A stretch of DNA of 64,000 nucleotides. It comes from Rheinheimera sp. EpRS3. Lineage in GTDB: Bacteria > Pseudomonadota > Gammaproteobacteria > Enterobacterales > Alteromonadaceae. The DNA is taken from NCBI RefSeq assembly GCF_001513785.1, contig NZ_LNQS01000001.1:496001-560000 (forward strand), in the 5' to 3' direction. The translations under genes and the position numbers were made by a program. Position 1 is the first letter of the stretch, and every line of letters begins with the position of its first letter. The notes beneath the pieces were generated by a model. That model was given only the letters and a program-made list of their open reading frames with translations. It was not told the origin of the DNA and made no database searches. Of the stretch, positions 57,801 to 64,000 are shown in pieces.

Positions 57801-58206
57801 GCGTACAGCGAAATGGCAGTTCTGATGACAAAGCAAAACCTCGCTGTGCATCGGCGCTGGCCAGCGCTTTGGCTTCGGCTAGGGTTGTCACGTCAGTCAG
57901 TACGATCAGTGGTGATGTCGCAGGTACGGTGTGCTGCCTTGGGCCATTACGGGTATTGATAAAGCGGCTGCACATTGTCGGGTGGCGCTGCGTCAACGTG
58001 TAAAGCGCCTGCTGCAAAGCCGCCTGGTCCAGCGGCTCAGTAATCAGCAGCGCTTTAAAAATATTGTTCAGGCCGCTGCTGTGCTCTAGTTGCTCAATAA
58101 ACCAGAATCGTTGCTGAGCCGCTGACAATGGCAGCAATGCTCCCAGCTGTTGTTTGGCTTGGGCCAGCTTTTGCAGTTTCTCTGCGCGGGTCATCGTCGC
58201 CGTCAT
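51895..58206 (-). CDS. non-ribosomal peptide synthetase, C-A-T-C-A-T
   Basis: A 2103-residue, two-module NRPS. Module 1: condensation (about 25-450, HHIVADG at 151), adenylation (about 480-950, A3 YTSGTTGTPKG) with code DLESVGAISK, which I cannot assign, and carrier FFSAGGHSLL (Ser998). Module 2: condensation (about 1055-1480, HHINADG at 1182), adenylation (about 1510-1985, A3 YTSGSTGQPKG) with code DILQLGMVWK, glycine type, and carrier FFRLGGNSVL (Ser2043). Both condensation motifs are intact and no methylation, oxidation or epimerization domain is inserted. An acidic tail (TVDEDELLAMMAE) may dock to the next enzyme. It starts three bases after the upstream NRPS stop and ends 11 bases before the next. 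Confidence 0.93.
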   Translation of the reverse strand: MTATMTRAEKLQKLAQAKQQLGALLPLSAAQQRFWFIEQLEHSSGLNNIFKALLITEPLDQAALQQALYTLTQRHPTMCSRFINTRNGPRQHTVPATSPLIVLTDVTTLAEAKALASADAQRGFALSSELPFRCTLYQMPQQQFLLTLCIHHIVADGYALNLILAELHTLYRQLLGHVVPALALPAIDMQQYLQQQQPAELAQLQQFWQNTLQDCEPQLQLSRKTAALSNDGDYYYFSLPADVSAQISQFCQQQHITPFNLLLAVFNILLHKLSDQRNFIVATPVLNRDQPQLKHFVAAVANTLLLPAIIDSKMAAGQYVQQLRQQFYQCLAHQQLGYSQILDLLQPERDINRNPLFQVMFSYNVLQDAVAAPGNNWQSCAIQRHYAKLDLTLELTYQHSGFHGYFEYNKALFSERDISRYAEFYVELVQQVIQQPERPLAQIALTSLAQQQQLLSHAPIAGSAEQDILSALLKTVNRIPQQSALTQTNAAQQLSYSQLWLLVKHYNALLQQHGMEPGQVVAISCQHRLTAIVAMLSVLAAGGCFVIVDRDINVERKQFLYQDSQACLTMTDQPDAGAIEITLTPELLQQSAAVEIQSTQPAYLVYTSGTTGTPKGVVVSRQALSNHASSMAQHYQLSQCRTSLQSSALSFDLALEEIFPPLIAGGHLLLPAQQQTLTFAELQQLITQYQIEHLSLSTAYWQSWISSLLQAQQPLPACIRQIVIGTEQLTGAAVKSWFSLTPAPQAVLFNAYGPSEATISCSLHRVAPQDQSLPEVPIGKAILPNRLYVLDADLMPVPADVTGQLYIAGDNLALGYHNQPELSASKFIYHPSSGERLYATGDRVYFRDDGNICFAGRNDQQIKLRGYRIELEGIRQQILQYAAIAQCYVMIVEPQQLVAYLVAADNTLQLTGLRQYLQSQLAEYMLPQHLVLLDALPLTNRGKVDQAKLPRPDTSFSSAAEQDSHDVIELALLEIWQQLLPDKLLQMTQNFFSAGGHSLLALSMLARIKDSLHSTISLRQFFQQPTIRALAQLVRQQTGVQPAIPLLRQPEQNLFPLTAGQQQMWVLHQLDGSGAAYNMPMLLLLNGELDTLSLRLVLQQIAQQQGAFHTTYVEDNGTVLQRLHRNTELQFSERDLCSAADTLAQCFAADANVPFDLTTTPAYRFVLYKLAPQRHALGVVMHHINADGSSFQLLLRQLAHGYRQLVQQQPWQAVLPQLQMADLALWQQHADYQQWQQQQLAYWQQQLKDVPQLLELATDFSRPPQPSFRGGRCRFQLTADCVNALKQQAEQRGASLYMLSFAICAQLLHEFSRQDDFVIGIPVSGRDNTQYSELMGLLLNTLPIRLQWQPDMTCSQLIAQAKQQILSGFEHQQLQLPQLLQRLNIARSTSHNPLFQVLFNFNHSTAASNSEQAITEQLSLAMPDSDNHSARFDLSFSLTLQGDNLSGFIEYSEDLFLPASVELMVTRLQQLFCQFAENTARPLATLEQQQQAAFMAQLPETGCNSVPAFDNLSYWFADTAARFADNQALISADRQLSYRQLQVEVDTLAAQLYQAGIRPGDLIGVCLPRDSQLIITLLAIFRCQAAYLPLDPEYPKDRLQYIVTDAAVRAIISSDELQSVLALQDAPVWLLSQLQQMSTEPLPGLSGQPQQLAYCIYTSGSTGQPKGVEIGQHSMLNFLQAMATEPGITATDKLLAVTPVSFDISVLELFLPLLHGACLVLLPHQQNRDGHSISRQLHQHQISIMQATPAGWRLLLESGWTGQANLTMLTGGEALPKVLAQRLLGKGRQLWNMYGPTEATVWVSCQQITADNLNLISTGLAISNNRLYVMNADTELATIGSKGELYIAGDNLALGYRGKAELTAERFITKQWHNGKQERLYRTGDLVKQLADGRLLYLQRLDEQVKLHGYRIELTEIEAVAERYTDVTACAVVLSQASNGEPLLVAFFTAQRQIDTSVLAAYASNWLPSYMVPTLWQQLDILPTTPSGKVDKKQLRQRELTEQLPQQALITATEQQLATLWQKLLGIDVNNRNSNFFRLGGNSVLAMKLLALIRRQFGEHLPLALGDLFAYQQLDQLANRLDELQLQTVDEDELLAMMAEITG

Positions 58207-58209
58207 GAT

Positions 58210-61200
58210 TCAGTCCTGCTCTGCCAGCACTGCGAGCATAGCGTCAAGCTCTTCGTCAGATAAGTTCTCTAACTCCTCAGCGTTCGAACTTGTCGCTGAC
58301 AACGGACTAACCAGTTCAGCAGTGGCGGCGATGGGCTGTTGTTCTATTAACACCGCCAGGGCCGCGATAGTGGGTCTGTGGAAGAAGTCCAGTAAGCTCA
58401 GTCGCACCCCAAAATGTTGATGAATGTCAGCGATAACCTTCACTGCGACCAGAGAATGGCCACCTAAACTGAAGAAGTTCTGCTGTACGGTGATATTAGT
58501 TTTGCCCAGCACCTGACTCCAGATTTGCTGCAGACGGATCTCGGTTTCTGTCGCCGGAACCTGAGTCTCATCAACGGGCAATTCTGTGGTGCGTTGGTTC
58601 AGCAAGGCTGTTTTATCGACTTTCCCTACTGCGGTTAAAGGTAGCTGTGGTAGCAAGCTGATACTGGCGGGTTGCTGGAAAGGCTGTAAGGTCTGCTGAC
58701 AATAGCGCATTAGTTCTGCACTGCTGATATTGCCGTCAATACTGACAAAAGCAAACAGGGTCTTACTCAGTTGCGGATCATCATCAACAACGACGGCAGC
58801 CTGCTGAACTTGCGGATGCTGACGCAGGATCTCTTCGATCTCAAGTATTTCAACCCGAAAGCCGCGGATTTTAATCTGGCTGTCACGTCTGCCGACAAAG
58901 CACAGTAAACCATCCTGGCTGTAACGGACTAAGTCACCGGTACGATATAAGCGCTCCGTGCGTTTAAAGCCACCCTCACCCAATGTCAGTTCAATAAAAC
59001 TGTCTGCCGTTGGCCCGTCAAGCCCCAGATATTCTGTCGCCAGCCCCAGGCCTGCCAGATACAGCTCGCCGGTGGCACCATAGGGTAATAACTGCTGATG
59101 TTGATCCAGAATATAACCACGGCTGTTACTGATGGCATAGCCAAGTGGCACCGAGGCTAAGTGCTGCCACTGTGACAGCGTGTCGGCGCGCATCGGGTAG
59201 CAATAGGAAAACGTGGTGTTTTCGGTCGGGCCATAGCCATTAATAAGCGTTAAGTGCGGGTAGTGCAGCAGCACAGTACGTACTTTTTCCATCGATAACA
59301 CATCGCCGCCTGCTAGTAGCGTATGCAGGTTATGCAACGGTCGCCCTGTAAAGTAATCAGCAAATGCATGGAATAAACCGGCTGTCAGCCAGAGGATACT
59401 GATGCGATGTTGCTCCAGGGTGTGGTCCAGTGCGTCCAGTGTTAGCTTGGTTTGGTCAGGAACAATCAGGCAGGCACCGTTTAATAAGGCACCCCATATT
59501 TCCAATACTGAAGCATCAAAATAGACTGAAGAGTGTTGCAACAGGCGATCTTGTTCGGTAATTGTCAGGAACTGATTACTTTTAACCAACCGAATAACAG
59601 CCTGCTGCGGCACGCAGACACCTTTTGGCCGGCCGGTGGTGCCAGAGGTATAAAGTACATACGCCTGTTGCAGTGCGCGGGAATGGTTAAAGCAGGCTAG
59701 TGCCTGTGCTGTTGGTGCCGGTAACGGCAGTACGCGGATACTGGCAGGGCAGTGCGCTAATAACGGTTGCTGTGCCAGAATGATCGGCCGGCTTTGCAAT
59801 TGCAAGTCGCTGTACATTGCACCAAGCCGGTGCTCACCTGCCGTCAAATCCAGCGGCATGTAACTGGCGCCTAGGCGCAAACATGCCAGCATAGCGGCAT
59901 ACAATTCCATGCTGGCCGGCAAGGCCAGACCGACAATCTGGCCTGGCTCAACATTTTGCTGTTGTAAGTAAGTTGCCAGTTGCAGTGAGCGTTGCTGTAA
60001 CTGCCGATACGTTATATCGCCTGCTGCCGGGCAAACTACGGCAACACGATCTGAATGCTGTAAGACTTGTTGGTCGAACAACGCAGGTATTGAAGCGTCT
60101 GGCAGTGGCTGGGCAGTATTATTTAGCGCAAATAACTGCTCCTGCATCGACTCAGGGCTTACGGCACTGAGCTGACTGATTGGCTGCTCCGGCTGCTTGG
60201 TCAGATTGTCCAGCAGTTGCAGGTAGGTATCAATCATATCCAGAATGGTTTTACGGTTAAACAGTTCAGTGCTGTACTCCCAGGTGACTACGGCATAGGC
60301 AGGGCGGGTGCTTACTTTACCAACCCGCTGTTCTGCCTGTGGTGCAACAATGATGTTTAAATCAAGCTTGGCCGATTTATTGGTTTTTACCTGAGCCGTG
60401 ACTTCCAGTCCGCCGAAGTTAAGATCAGGCACTTCTGCATCATGGAAGCTGAACATAGTTTGAAATAATGGGTTTGCATGCCCTGTGCGACTGGGGCAGA
60501 GCTTTTTCACCAACTGCTCAAATGGCATATCCTGATGTGAGTAGCCCCCAAGGCAGGTGGTTTTGACTCTGTCGAGTAACTGCAAAAAGTTAGGGTTGCC
60601 GCTCAGATCTGTGCGTAGCACTATGCTGTTAACCATCATGCCGATAATGGGTTGCAGCTCTGGCAAACTGCGTGATGCCGCGCCTGCGCCAACACAAATA
60701 TCCGTTTGCTGTGAGTAACGGGACAACATCACGTAATAGGCAGCCAGCATCGTCATATACAAGGTGTAACCTTGTTGCTTACTGAATTGACGTAACTGGC
60801 TGTAAAGCGCGTCTGGCAGATGAAACATTTCTGAATCACCGCGGAAGCTTGGTACAGCAGGGCGGGCATAATCATACGGTAGCGCCAATTGGGTTGGGCA
60901 ATCGGCCAGCTGCGTTAACCAGTACTGCTCCATCTGGCTAAAATAAGGTCCCGCTAAGACTTCCCGTTGCCACAAACAAAAATCGGCATAGCTTATGTGT
61001 AGCGCCGGTAAGGCATGGGCAGTGCCGGCCAGTTTGGCCTGATAAATACTTTGCAGCTCTTTTAAAAATAAACCCACTGACCAACCATCGTGCACTAAAT
61101 GGTGCTCAACCTGGATAAGTTGATAATAGTCGGTGTCCAGTTGCAGCAATTTCCACCTAATCAGTGGCAACTGACTGACGTCAAAAGCAGTTTGGCTAAG

Positions 61201-64000
61201 TTCATCAAGTAAGCATTGTGCATAGGTTTTTTTATCCTGGGCATTTAAATGCATCAAGGATTCTAGTTGTAACTCAACATCGAAAGGCTTGCCAATCCGT
61301 TGAAAAGGGATGCCGTCTTGCTGATGGAAACTGGTGTGCCACAAATGCTGTCTGGCAACGATTTCCGTTAAGCTCTGTGCCAGAATTTCGGGCTGTAAAG
61401 GACCTTTTAACCAGAAAGTTAACTGAAAATTATAGGCTGTATTTCCTGGCTGCAGTTGCTGTAAAAACCACACCCGTTCCTGTTGGAATGACAGCGGGAT
61501 ATCACGCTGTGGTGGGTAGGGTTTGATTGCCGGTAGGGTAAACGCCTGCTGCTCCTGAGCTTGCTTTTGTTGTAGTAAAGCTGCAAGCTTAGCCAATTCC
61601 GGCTGCTGAAATACTTCTGTAAAACTCAGGTTCAGTTGTAGGTTTTTTCTTACTTCAGCAATCAGCTTTGTTACCAGAATGGAATGTCCGCCAAGGCGGA
61701 AGAAGTGGCTTTCTGTTGTCAGTGGCTGGTCACCCAGCAGTTTTAACCAGATTTGTGCCAGTAAATCCTGATAAGGGTCAGAGAAACAGCTAACCTGCGT
61801 CAGTTCGAACTGAGGGATGGGTAAGTGTTTGCGATCATACTTTCCTGTCAGAGTTTTCGGCAGTTGATTCAGTTGTACTGACGCTGACGGCAGCATGTAG
61901 TCGGGTAATACTGCTGCCAGAAACTGTCTGATCTGCTGATGTGATAATGGCACGGCTGCGACATAGTATGCTGCCAGCTGTCTGGCGTTGTCTTCATTGG
62001 TAAAACTTGCCACAACGCATTCACTGATGTCCGGATGAGTCGACAGCAGTTGCTCAATTTCACCCAGCTCTACGCGATAGCCGCGGATCTTCACTTGAAA
62101 ATCTTTACGTCCCAGATAAAACAGCTGATCGTCCTGGTAGTAACCCAAATCGCCGCTGAGGTAGGCTTTGCCCGCTTGCGGCAATTGGACGAATTTTTCT
62201 GCTGTCAACGCTATCTGATTCAGATAGCCAAGCGCCAAGCCCGGGCCACTTATTGCTATTTCGCCAACACAGCCAGGGCTAAGTAATTGCAAATGTTGAT
62301 TGACGATATACAAGGCGCTGTTATCAATAGCACGGCCGATAGGCAAGGCGGTGTTGTTTACCCGGTACTGACTTAATTCGGTACGGCTGGTAATCACAGT
62401 GGTTTCAGTGGGGCCGTAAGTGTTGTACAACGCTGGATTTAACTGATACTGCAGACAATATTGTTGCCACTTTTTGAGTACACCGGGCAATGCTTCTTCA
62501 CCGCCGATAATAACGCTCCTGATCTGTGGGCTCAATTTCACCTGCTCTTCTTCGAGCATGGTCACCAAATGCATCCAGTAGGCGGTAGGCAGGTTCAGTA
62601 TGGAGATCTGCTGTTGCTGTAAAAATTGGTTAAAACTGGCCGCCGAGCCAAGCACGTTATCATCTCTTATCACCAGACTGGCCTGACTAAATAACGTCGG
62701 ATAAATTTCTTCAATAGCCGTATCAAAGCTAACCGAGGCAAACTGCAGCGCATGATCGCTAGGCTGTAGATGGTAATACTGAGCTGCAGATAAGGCGTAG
62801 TGACATAAAGCACCGCGTGATACTGCAACACCTTTGGGCGTGCCGGTAGATCCGGATGTATAGATCACATAGGCTTCAAGTTGATTGTCAAAAATATGCT
62901 CTGAGCTGGGGGCCGCGCTTAGTGGCCCATCTAGCAGAGAATCTGTTGACCAAACCGGCACTTGATCTGCCTCGGTGCTGCTTTCACTGATAATTAATAC
63001 CACAGCGGCATCTTGTAAAATAAATTGTTGCCGTTCCAGTGGCATGGCGGGATCAATGGGTACGTAGCTGGCGCCAGCTTGTAAGCAAGCCAGGCTGGCA
63101 ATAATAAACTCAGCTGAGCGGGTTAACCGTAACGCTACCCGTTGCCCCGGGCCAATATTCTGAGCCTGTAAGTTTTTTCGCAGTGTTTCGACATACCGGG
63201 CCAACTGCAAATAGCTAAACTGCCGTTTGCCATCGACAAGCGCCAACCGATCTGAGGCGGTTGTTAATTGGTGTAGCTGTGATGACAAATGTTGCTGGAT
63301 TAACTCTGGCTTGCATGGGCCTTTGGCAATCCGCTCCAGCTGTTCGCGCCGGGCATCCGTGAGTAAATTCAGTTCCGACAACGGTGTTGTTGCCTGTGTC
63401 ATGCACAGCAACATTAACTCGTGGTAATAATTCAGTAATAGCTGCACCTCAGTGTGATCATAATGCAGGTTGTCGTAGCTGGCCCAGATGCTGATGGTGT
63501 CTTTGACACTGATATACAGCGTTAAAGGATAGTGGCTCTGTTCAACACCTTGCTGTTGTTGCATAACCACAGAGCGGTTGTTATCACCGGTGATTATTTT
63601 TTTCGGATAGTTCTGAAATATAAACAAGGTAGAGAACAAAGGTTCAGTAACCGCAATGTTGATACCTGCTTTGATTTGCTCAAGCGAAACAAATGCATGC
63701 TCCCGGCCTTCTGCCAATTGCTGTTGCAACTGCTGTAACCAGTTAATAAAACTTAATCCGGGTACCGATTTAATCGCAGTTGGCACTGCATTGCTAAAGA
63801 ATCCGGCAGTACGCTCGATACTGTCAATTTCTGCCGGCCGGCCTGATACTACTGCGCCAATAATGCTATGTGTCTGGTTACTCGCAAGGTTGTTCAGATA
63901 ACCAAACACACCTAACATAAAAGCGTTTAACGTCATGCCATTTTGGCGGCAGAACAGCTGTATTTTTTGGCTATTTTCAACGTTAATCTGTTGACGCAAT
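58210..64000 (-). CDS. non-ribosomal peptide synthetase, (C)-A-T-C-A-T, 5' end outside window
   Basis: The 3' 1929 codons of an NRPS. The visible part opens inside a condensation domain; its HHxxxDG lies outside. First adenylation domain (about 240-740): A3 YTSGSTGTPKG, code DTENIGTVIK, unassigned; it shares EEI and TAYW segments with the first domain of the following NRPS. Carrier FFRLGGHSIL. Second module: condensation with HHLVHDGWS, adenylation (about 1310-1820) with A3 YTSGTTGRPKG and code DALWLGGTFK, close to published valine codes, then carrier FFSLGGHSLV. The C terminus ends in an acidic LSDEELDAMLAVL helix of the docking type. Upstream modules may exist beyond the window. Confidence 0.92.
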   Translation of the reverse strand, partial: LRQQINVENSQKIQLFCRQNGMTLNAFMLGVFGYLNNLASNQTHSIIGAVVSGRPAEIDSIERTAGFFSNAVPTAIKSVPGLSFINWLQQLQQQLAEGREHAFVSLEQIKAGINIAVTEPLFSTLFIFQNYPKKIITGDNNRSVVMQQQQGVEQSHYPLTLYISVKDTISIWASYDNLHYDHTEVQLLLNYYHELMLLCMTQATTPLSELNLLTDARREQLERIAKGPCKPELIQQHLSSQLHQLTTASDRLALVDGKRQFSYLQLARYVETLRKNLQAQNIGPGQRVALRLTRSAEFIIASLACLQAGASYVPIDPAMPLERQQFILQDAAVVLIISESSTEADQVPVWSTDSLLDGPLSAAPSSEHIFDNQLEAYVIYTSGSTGTPKGVAVSRGALCHYALSAAQYYHLQPSDHALQFASVSFDTAIEEIYPTLFSQASLVIRDDNVLGSAASFNQFLQQQQISILNLPTAYWMHLVTMLEEEQVKLSPQIRSVIIGGEEALPGVLKKWQQYCLQYQLNPALYNTYGPTETTVITSRTELSQYRVNNTALPIGRAIDNSALYIVNQHLQLLSPGCVGEIAISGPGLALGYLNQIALTAEKFVQLPQAGKAYLSGDLGYYQDDQLFYLGRKDFQVKIRGYRVELGEIEQLLSTHPDISECVVASFTNEDNARQLAAYYVAAVPLSHQQIRQFLAAVLPDYMLPSASVQLNQLPKTLTGKYDRKHLPIPQFELTQVSCFSDPYQDLLAQIWLKLLGDQPLTTESHFFRLGGHSILVTKLIAEVRKNLQLNLSFTEVFQQPELAKLAALLQQKQAQEQQAFTLPAIKPYPPQRDIPLSFQQERVWFLQQLQPGNTAYNFQLTFWLKGPLQPEILAQSLTEIVARQHLWHTSFHQQDGIPFQRIGKPFDVELQLESLMHLNAQDKKTYAQCLLDELSQTAFDVSQLPLIRWKLLQLDTDYYQLIQVEHHLVHDGWSVGLFLKELQSIYQAKLAGTAHALPALHISYADFCLWQREVLAGPYFSQMEQYWLTQLADCPTQLALPYDYARPAVPSFRGDSEMFHLPDALYSQLRQFSKQQGYTLYMTMLAAYYVMLSRYSQQTDICVGAGAASRSLPELQPIIGMMVNSIVLRTDLSGNPNFLQLLDRVKTTCLGGYSHQDMPFEQLVKKLCPSRTGHANPLFQTMFSFHDAEVPDLNFGGLEVTAQVKTNKSAKLDLNIIVAPQAEQRVGKVSTRPAYAVVTWEYSTELFNRKTILDMIDTYLQLLDNLTKQPEQPISQLSAVSPESMQEQLFALNNTAQPLPDASIPALFDQQVLQHSDRVAVVCPAAGDITYRQLQQRSLQLATYLQQQNVEPGQIVGLALPASMELYAAMLACLRLGASYMPLDLTAGEHRLGAMYSDLQLQSRPIILAQQPLLAHCPASIRVLPLPAPTAQALACFNHSRALQQAYVLYTSGTTGRPKGVCVPQQAVIRLVKSNQFLTITEQDRLLQHSSVYFDASVLEIWGALLNGACLIVPDQTKLTLDALDHTLEQHRISILWLTAGLFHAFADYFTGRPLHNLHTLLAGGDVLSMEKVRTVLLHYPHLTLINGYGPTENTTFSYCYPMRADTLSQWQHLASVPLGYAISNSRGYILDQHQQLLPYGATGELYLAGLGLATEYLGLDGPTADSFIELTLGEGGFKRTERLYRTGDLVRYSQDGLLCFVGRRDSQIKIRGFRVEILEIEEILRQHPQVQQAAVVVDDDPQLSKTLFAFVSIDGNISSAELMRYCQQTLQPFQQPASISLLPQLPLTAVGKVDKTALLNQRTTELPVDETQVPATETEIRLQQIWSQVLGKTNITVQQNFFSLGGHSLVAVKVIADIHQHFGVRLSLLDFFHRPTIAALAVLIEQQPIAATAELVSPLSATSSNAEELENLSDEELDAMLAVLAEQD

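Noticed and set aside
49279..63901. Numerous 60-150-codon open frames on both strands inside the NRPS genes
   Set aside because: All are out of frame with intact NRPS domains, have no ribosome-binding sites and match nothing recognisable; they are shadows of long coding sequences.
41406..64000. Recent horizontal acquisition of the NRPS region as an island
   Set aside because: No integrase, transposase, tRNA-borne attachment site or direct repeat borders the block in the window, and base composition looks similar by eye; the right border is not visible, so the idea is unsupported rather than excluded.

Overview
The window reads as a chromosomal segment of a free-living, flagellated gammaproteobacterium. 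Housekeeping gene order (psd-rsgA-orn-tRNA-Gly-queG, tsaE-amiB-mutL-miaA-hfq-hflX-hflK-hflC, purA-motX-rnr-rlmB, rpsF-priB-rpsR-rplI-dnaB-alr) and protein similarity point to Alteromonadales-type bacteria, most likely the Rheinheimera/Alishewanella group. The taxon is an inference from synteny and remembered protein sequences, not from a search.

Layout. 1-4.6 kb: the start of a glycerophosphodiester phosphodiesterase gene cut by the window edge, psd, rsgA, orn, a tRNA-Gly(GCC) with its own promoter and terminator, a small DUF1289 protein and queG. 4.7-12.9 kb: the tsaE to hflC superoperon. 13-20.1 kb: a PLP enzyme, purA, an S41 lipoprotein protease, motX behind a sigma-28-type flagellar promoter, and rnr. 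20.1-25.5 kb: rlmB between two different palindromic intergenic repeats, then the rpsF ribosomal operon with a candidate S6:S18 autoregulatory leader, dnaB and alr. 25.6-41.3 kb: mostly minus-strand genes: cheX, zur, a PspB-like membrane protein, mltF, an operon pairing an acetyl-CoA hydrolase/GNAT fusion with a histone-deacetylase-family enzyme, OmpW, a DUF3300 protein, a two-domain acyltransferase resembling OlsF and an LpxH-like phosphatase. tadA and purL are on the plus strand.

41.4-64 kb is the accessory part: a tightly packed minus-strand operon for a non-ribosomal peptide. Transcription enters from beyond the right edge and runs through three NRPS genes (five adenylation domains visible), an MFS exporter, a membrane-fusion protein, an ABC ATPase and a large FtsX/MacB-type permease. 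Specificity residues read by eye suggest, in gene order, unresolved - Val-like - unresolved - Gly - Gly. The last NRPS ends in an epimerization-type domain with no thioesterase. That domain has Phe in place of the second His of HHxxxD and Leu in place of the Glu of EGHGR, and it follows a module whose code is that of achiral glycine. A catalytically dead terminal domain of this kind is the most unusual item in the window.

No rRNA, CRISPR array, insertion sequence, integrase or phage module was seen. Starts were chosen from ribosome-binding sites and family lengths and often differ from the longest open frame.
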